The position numbers and the translations under genes are program-made. This document shows, in pieces, positions 32,550-33,336 of a stretch of DNA of 33,336 nt. Source of the DNA: Gemmata massiliana (GTDB lineage Bacteria > Planctomycetota > Planctomycetia > Gemmatales > Gemmataceae); assembly GCA_000531095.1 (NCBI GenBank), contig HG799467.1, positions 532,346 through 565,681 of the forward strand, given 5' to 3'. Below the pieces are notes generated by a model. It made no database searches, was not told the DNA's origin, and saw nothing but the letters and a program-made list of their open reading frames with translations. The first letter of the stretch is position 1, and each line of letters begins with the position of its first letter.

Positions 32550-32765
32550 TCACCCACGAGCCCCGTTGCGTGCCCGCCAGTCGCCGCAACCGAGTTCGAC
32601 CGCACGGTCCGCGAGGGCGTACTGGCGGTCGGTCGATTCCCGGTTCGTGGCGACCTGGTGGGCCGTGGACTGGCGCACGTAGACGACGGCCCAACGGTCC
32701 AGGTGGCGCGGGCAGATCTTGTGTGAACGGTTCGGGGTGCGGGGCGCGGAGGTGTTACCGGTCAT
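32550..32765 (-). pseudogene. N-terminal fragment of a large serine recombinase
   Basis: The first 71 codons of a serine recombinase: after a 25-residue leader comes RWAVVYVRQSTAHQVATNRE, then STDRQYALADRAVELGC, the beta strand with the nucleophile serine (VRQST) and the RESTxRQYxL helix characteristic of planctomycete resolvase-like enzymes. After that the sequence loses similarity (GDWRARNGARG) and stops at 32550. The remainder of the catalytic domain and the large C-terminal DNA-binding part are absent; the tyrosine recombinase gene ends only 40 bases further left. Its ATG overlaps the preceding small gene by 11 bases (ATGACCGGTAA). This is a truncated, inactive gene. Confidence 0.75.
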
Positions 32766-32933
32766 TGGTCACCTCCGTCGGCTGGGACGATTGGAGCGAC
32801 CGGGCGAGGAGTTGCCCGAAGAGCCGGGCGAGTTGAAGTCGCTGATCCGGTGTCAGCTGCTCCCATCGGGGTGGGACCGGCTTCGACCGGTTCAGGTGCG
32901 GGGGGGAGCAGAAGTCAGGGTGTGTTGTCGCAT
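32755..32933 (-). CDS. Small partner gene of the serine recombinase, frameshifted
   Basis: A small gene of about 60 codons of the kind found just before serine recombinase genes in planctomycetes. The ATG at 32933 has an excellent AGGAGG seven bases upstream and reads MRQHTLTSAPP, but then meets TGA after RT. In the neighbouring frame the text continues as HLNRSKPVPPRWEQLTPDQR, then LQLARLFGQLLARSLQSSQP and TEVTNDR, ending at TAA 32755. The switch falls at a C7 run (G7 at 32900-32906 on the plus strand), and one added base would restore a single frame. The role is unknown; position suggests control or assistance of the recombinase. Confidence 0.55.
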
Positions 32934-33042
32934 GCGGATCCTCCTGAGGAAGCCGTCTGCTGCTGACACCAGCGGGCCAGTGCCAGCAACCCGGCAAGTC
33001 CGATTGTAGGCGACGAGCCCGAGGCGGGACAGCACCCTACCT

Positions 33043-33174
33043 GAGGTGCAGCGTGTAGAGGCTTTGGAGGACGTGCAGTACCTGGTCGGGCACGCCGACC
33101 CGCGCACCACCCGCCTGTACGACCGGCGCCAGCAAAAAGTGTCGCGCAACATTGTCGAGCGGATCTCCATCTGA
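33043..33174 (+). pseudogene. C-terminal fragment of a tyrosine recombinase
   Basis: The frame reads EVQRVEALEDVQYLVGHADP, then RTTRLYDRRQQKVSRNIVER and ISI before TGA 33172. GHADPRTT carries the histidine, and RLYDRR the tyrosine nucleophile, of the last part of a phage-type integrase. Upstream of 33043 the frame is not protein-like and a stop occurs at 33007. It cannot be an enzyme by itself. The LYDRR...VERI ending differs from the complete recombinase at 31487, so it is not a duplicate of that gene; it could be the missing end of the fragment at 31071. Confidence 0.7.
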
Positions 33175-33336
33175 GTCACGGGTGCTTCGCCTCTCGTCCT
33201 TCGCATTCTTCGGCGAGAGACCGGTGGCACAATGGGGTAGCGGGTCCGATCGACCACCGAACTCGGCTAGTCTCGTTTCGGTTTCCTTGTAGCGGGCCGC
33301 GACTTGCAGAGCGTGAAAGGCGCTCCCGCTTCCTGG
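33175..33336. other. Right edge, no certain gene
   Basis: On the minus strand a frame open from the window edge reads SAFHALQVAARYKETETRLA then EFGGRSDPLPHCATGLSPKN, which is protein-like, and continues antisense to the integrase fragment until a stop at 33037. It may be the end of a gene lying to the right, but both strands are open here and I cannot decide from this window. Confidence 0.2.

Noticed and set aside
1-33336. CRISPR arrays, tRNA or rRNA genes
   Set aside because: No evenly spaced direct repeats and no tRNA- or rRNA-like segments were noticed on either strand.

Overview
The window looks like a piece of a high-GC planctomycete genome of the Gemmataceae type (Gemmata and relatives). 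The evidence is a DUF1559 pseudopilin with the H-X9-DG motif, DUF1573 proteins, an ECF-like sigma factor followed by a membrane Ser/Thr kinase with TPR repeats, LRR lipoproteins of the ITDAGL type, and a C-terminal 'PILADAL.DAGC' domain that I associate with this group. No rRNA, tRNA or CRISPR array was seen. Almost everything is accessory DNA.

Region 1 (1-4260, minus strand) is part of a conjugative or plasmid-like module: an SprT-like protein that has lost its zinc ligands, a solitary ParB-like protein, a VirD4/TraG coupling protein broken by one in-frame TAG, and the start of a further gene. Region 2 (4700-12030, plus strand) starts with a 49-bp block that is almost pure A+T. It carries an unknown gene, an ECF-like sigma factor, an unknown gene with an apparently frameshifted tail, a complete IS5-family insertion, and a 1090-aa Ser/Thr kinase with TPRs that ends at a clear rho-independent terminator. 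Region 3 (12190-15410, minus strand) holds a full MobF (TrwC/TraA) relaxase-helicase and an overlapping small gene. Coupling protein and relaxase are therefore separated by about 10 kb of regulatory cargo.

Region 4 (15410-17600) has no convincing gene but contains a perfect 21-bp hairpin at 16386-16433. Region 5 (about 17600-29730, plus strand) is clearly poorer in GC than the flanks (a sampled 60-base line counts 29/60 G+C, against 43/60 inside the kinase). It has a strong promoter, a small secreted protein with eight cysteines, two LolA-like membrane-anchored proteins, two DUF1573 proteins, a pseudopilin, two GT-C glycosyltransferases, an LRR lipoprotein, a polyprenol-phosphate-type GT2 and a MauE/DoxX membrane protein, with an IS701-type transposase remnant inside. 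My reading is a transferred planctomycete cluster for export, redox handling or glycosylation of a surface product. It is the best candidate here for an undescribed system.

Region 6 (29970-33336) is a recombination hot spot: a VapBC-type toxin-antitoxin pair overlapping the N-terminal fragment of a tyrosine recombinase, a complete tyrosine recombinase whose start codon lies inside a 17-bp-arm hairpin, a truncated serine recombinase with its small partner gene, and a C-terminal tyrosine recombinase fragment. Four apparent frameshifts in the window lie at homopolymers and each would be repaired by one extra base. That suggests either undercalled homopolymers in the assembly or slippage sites.
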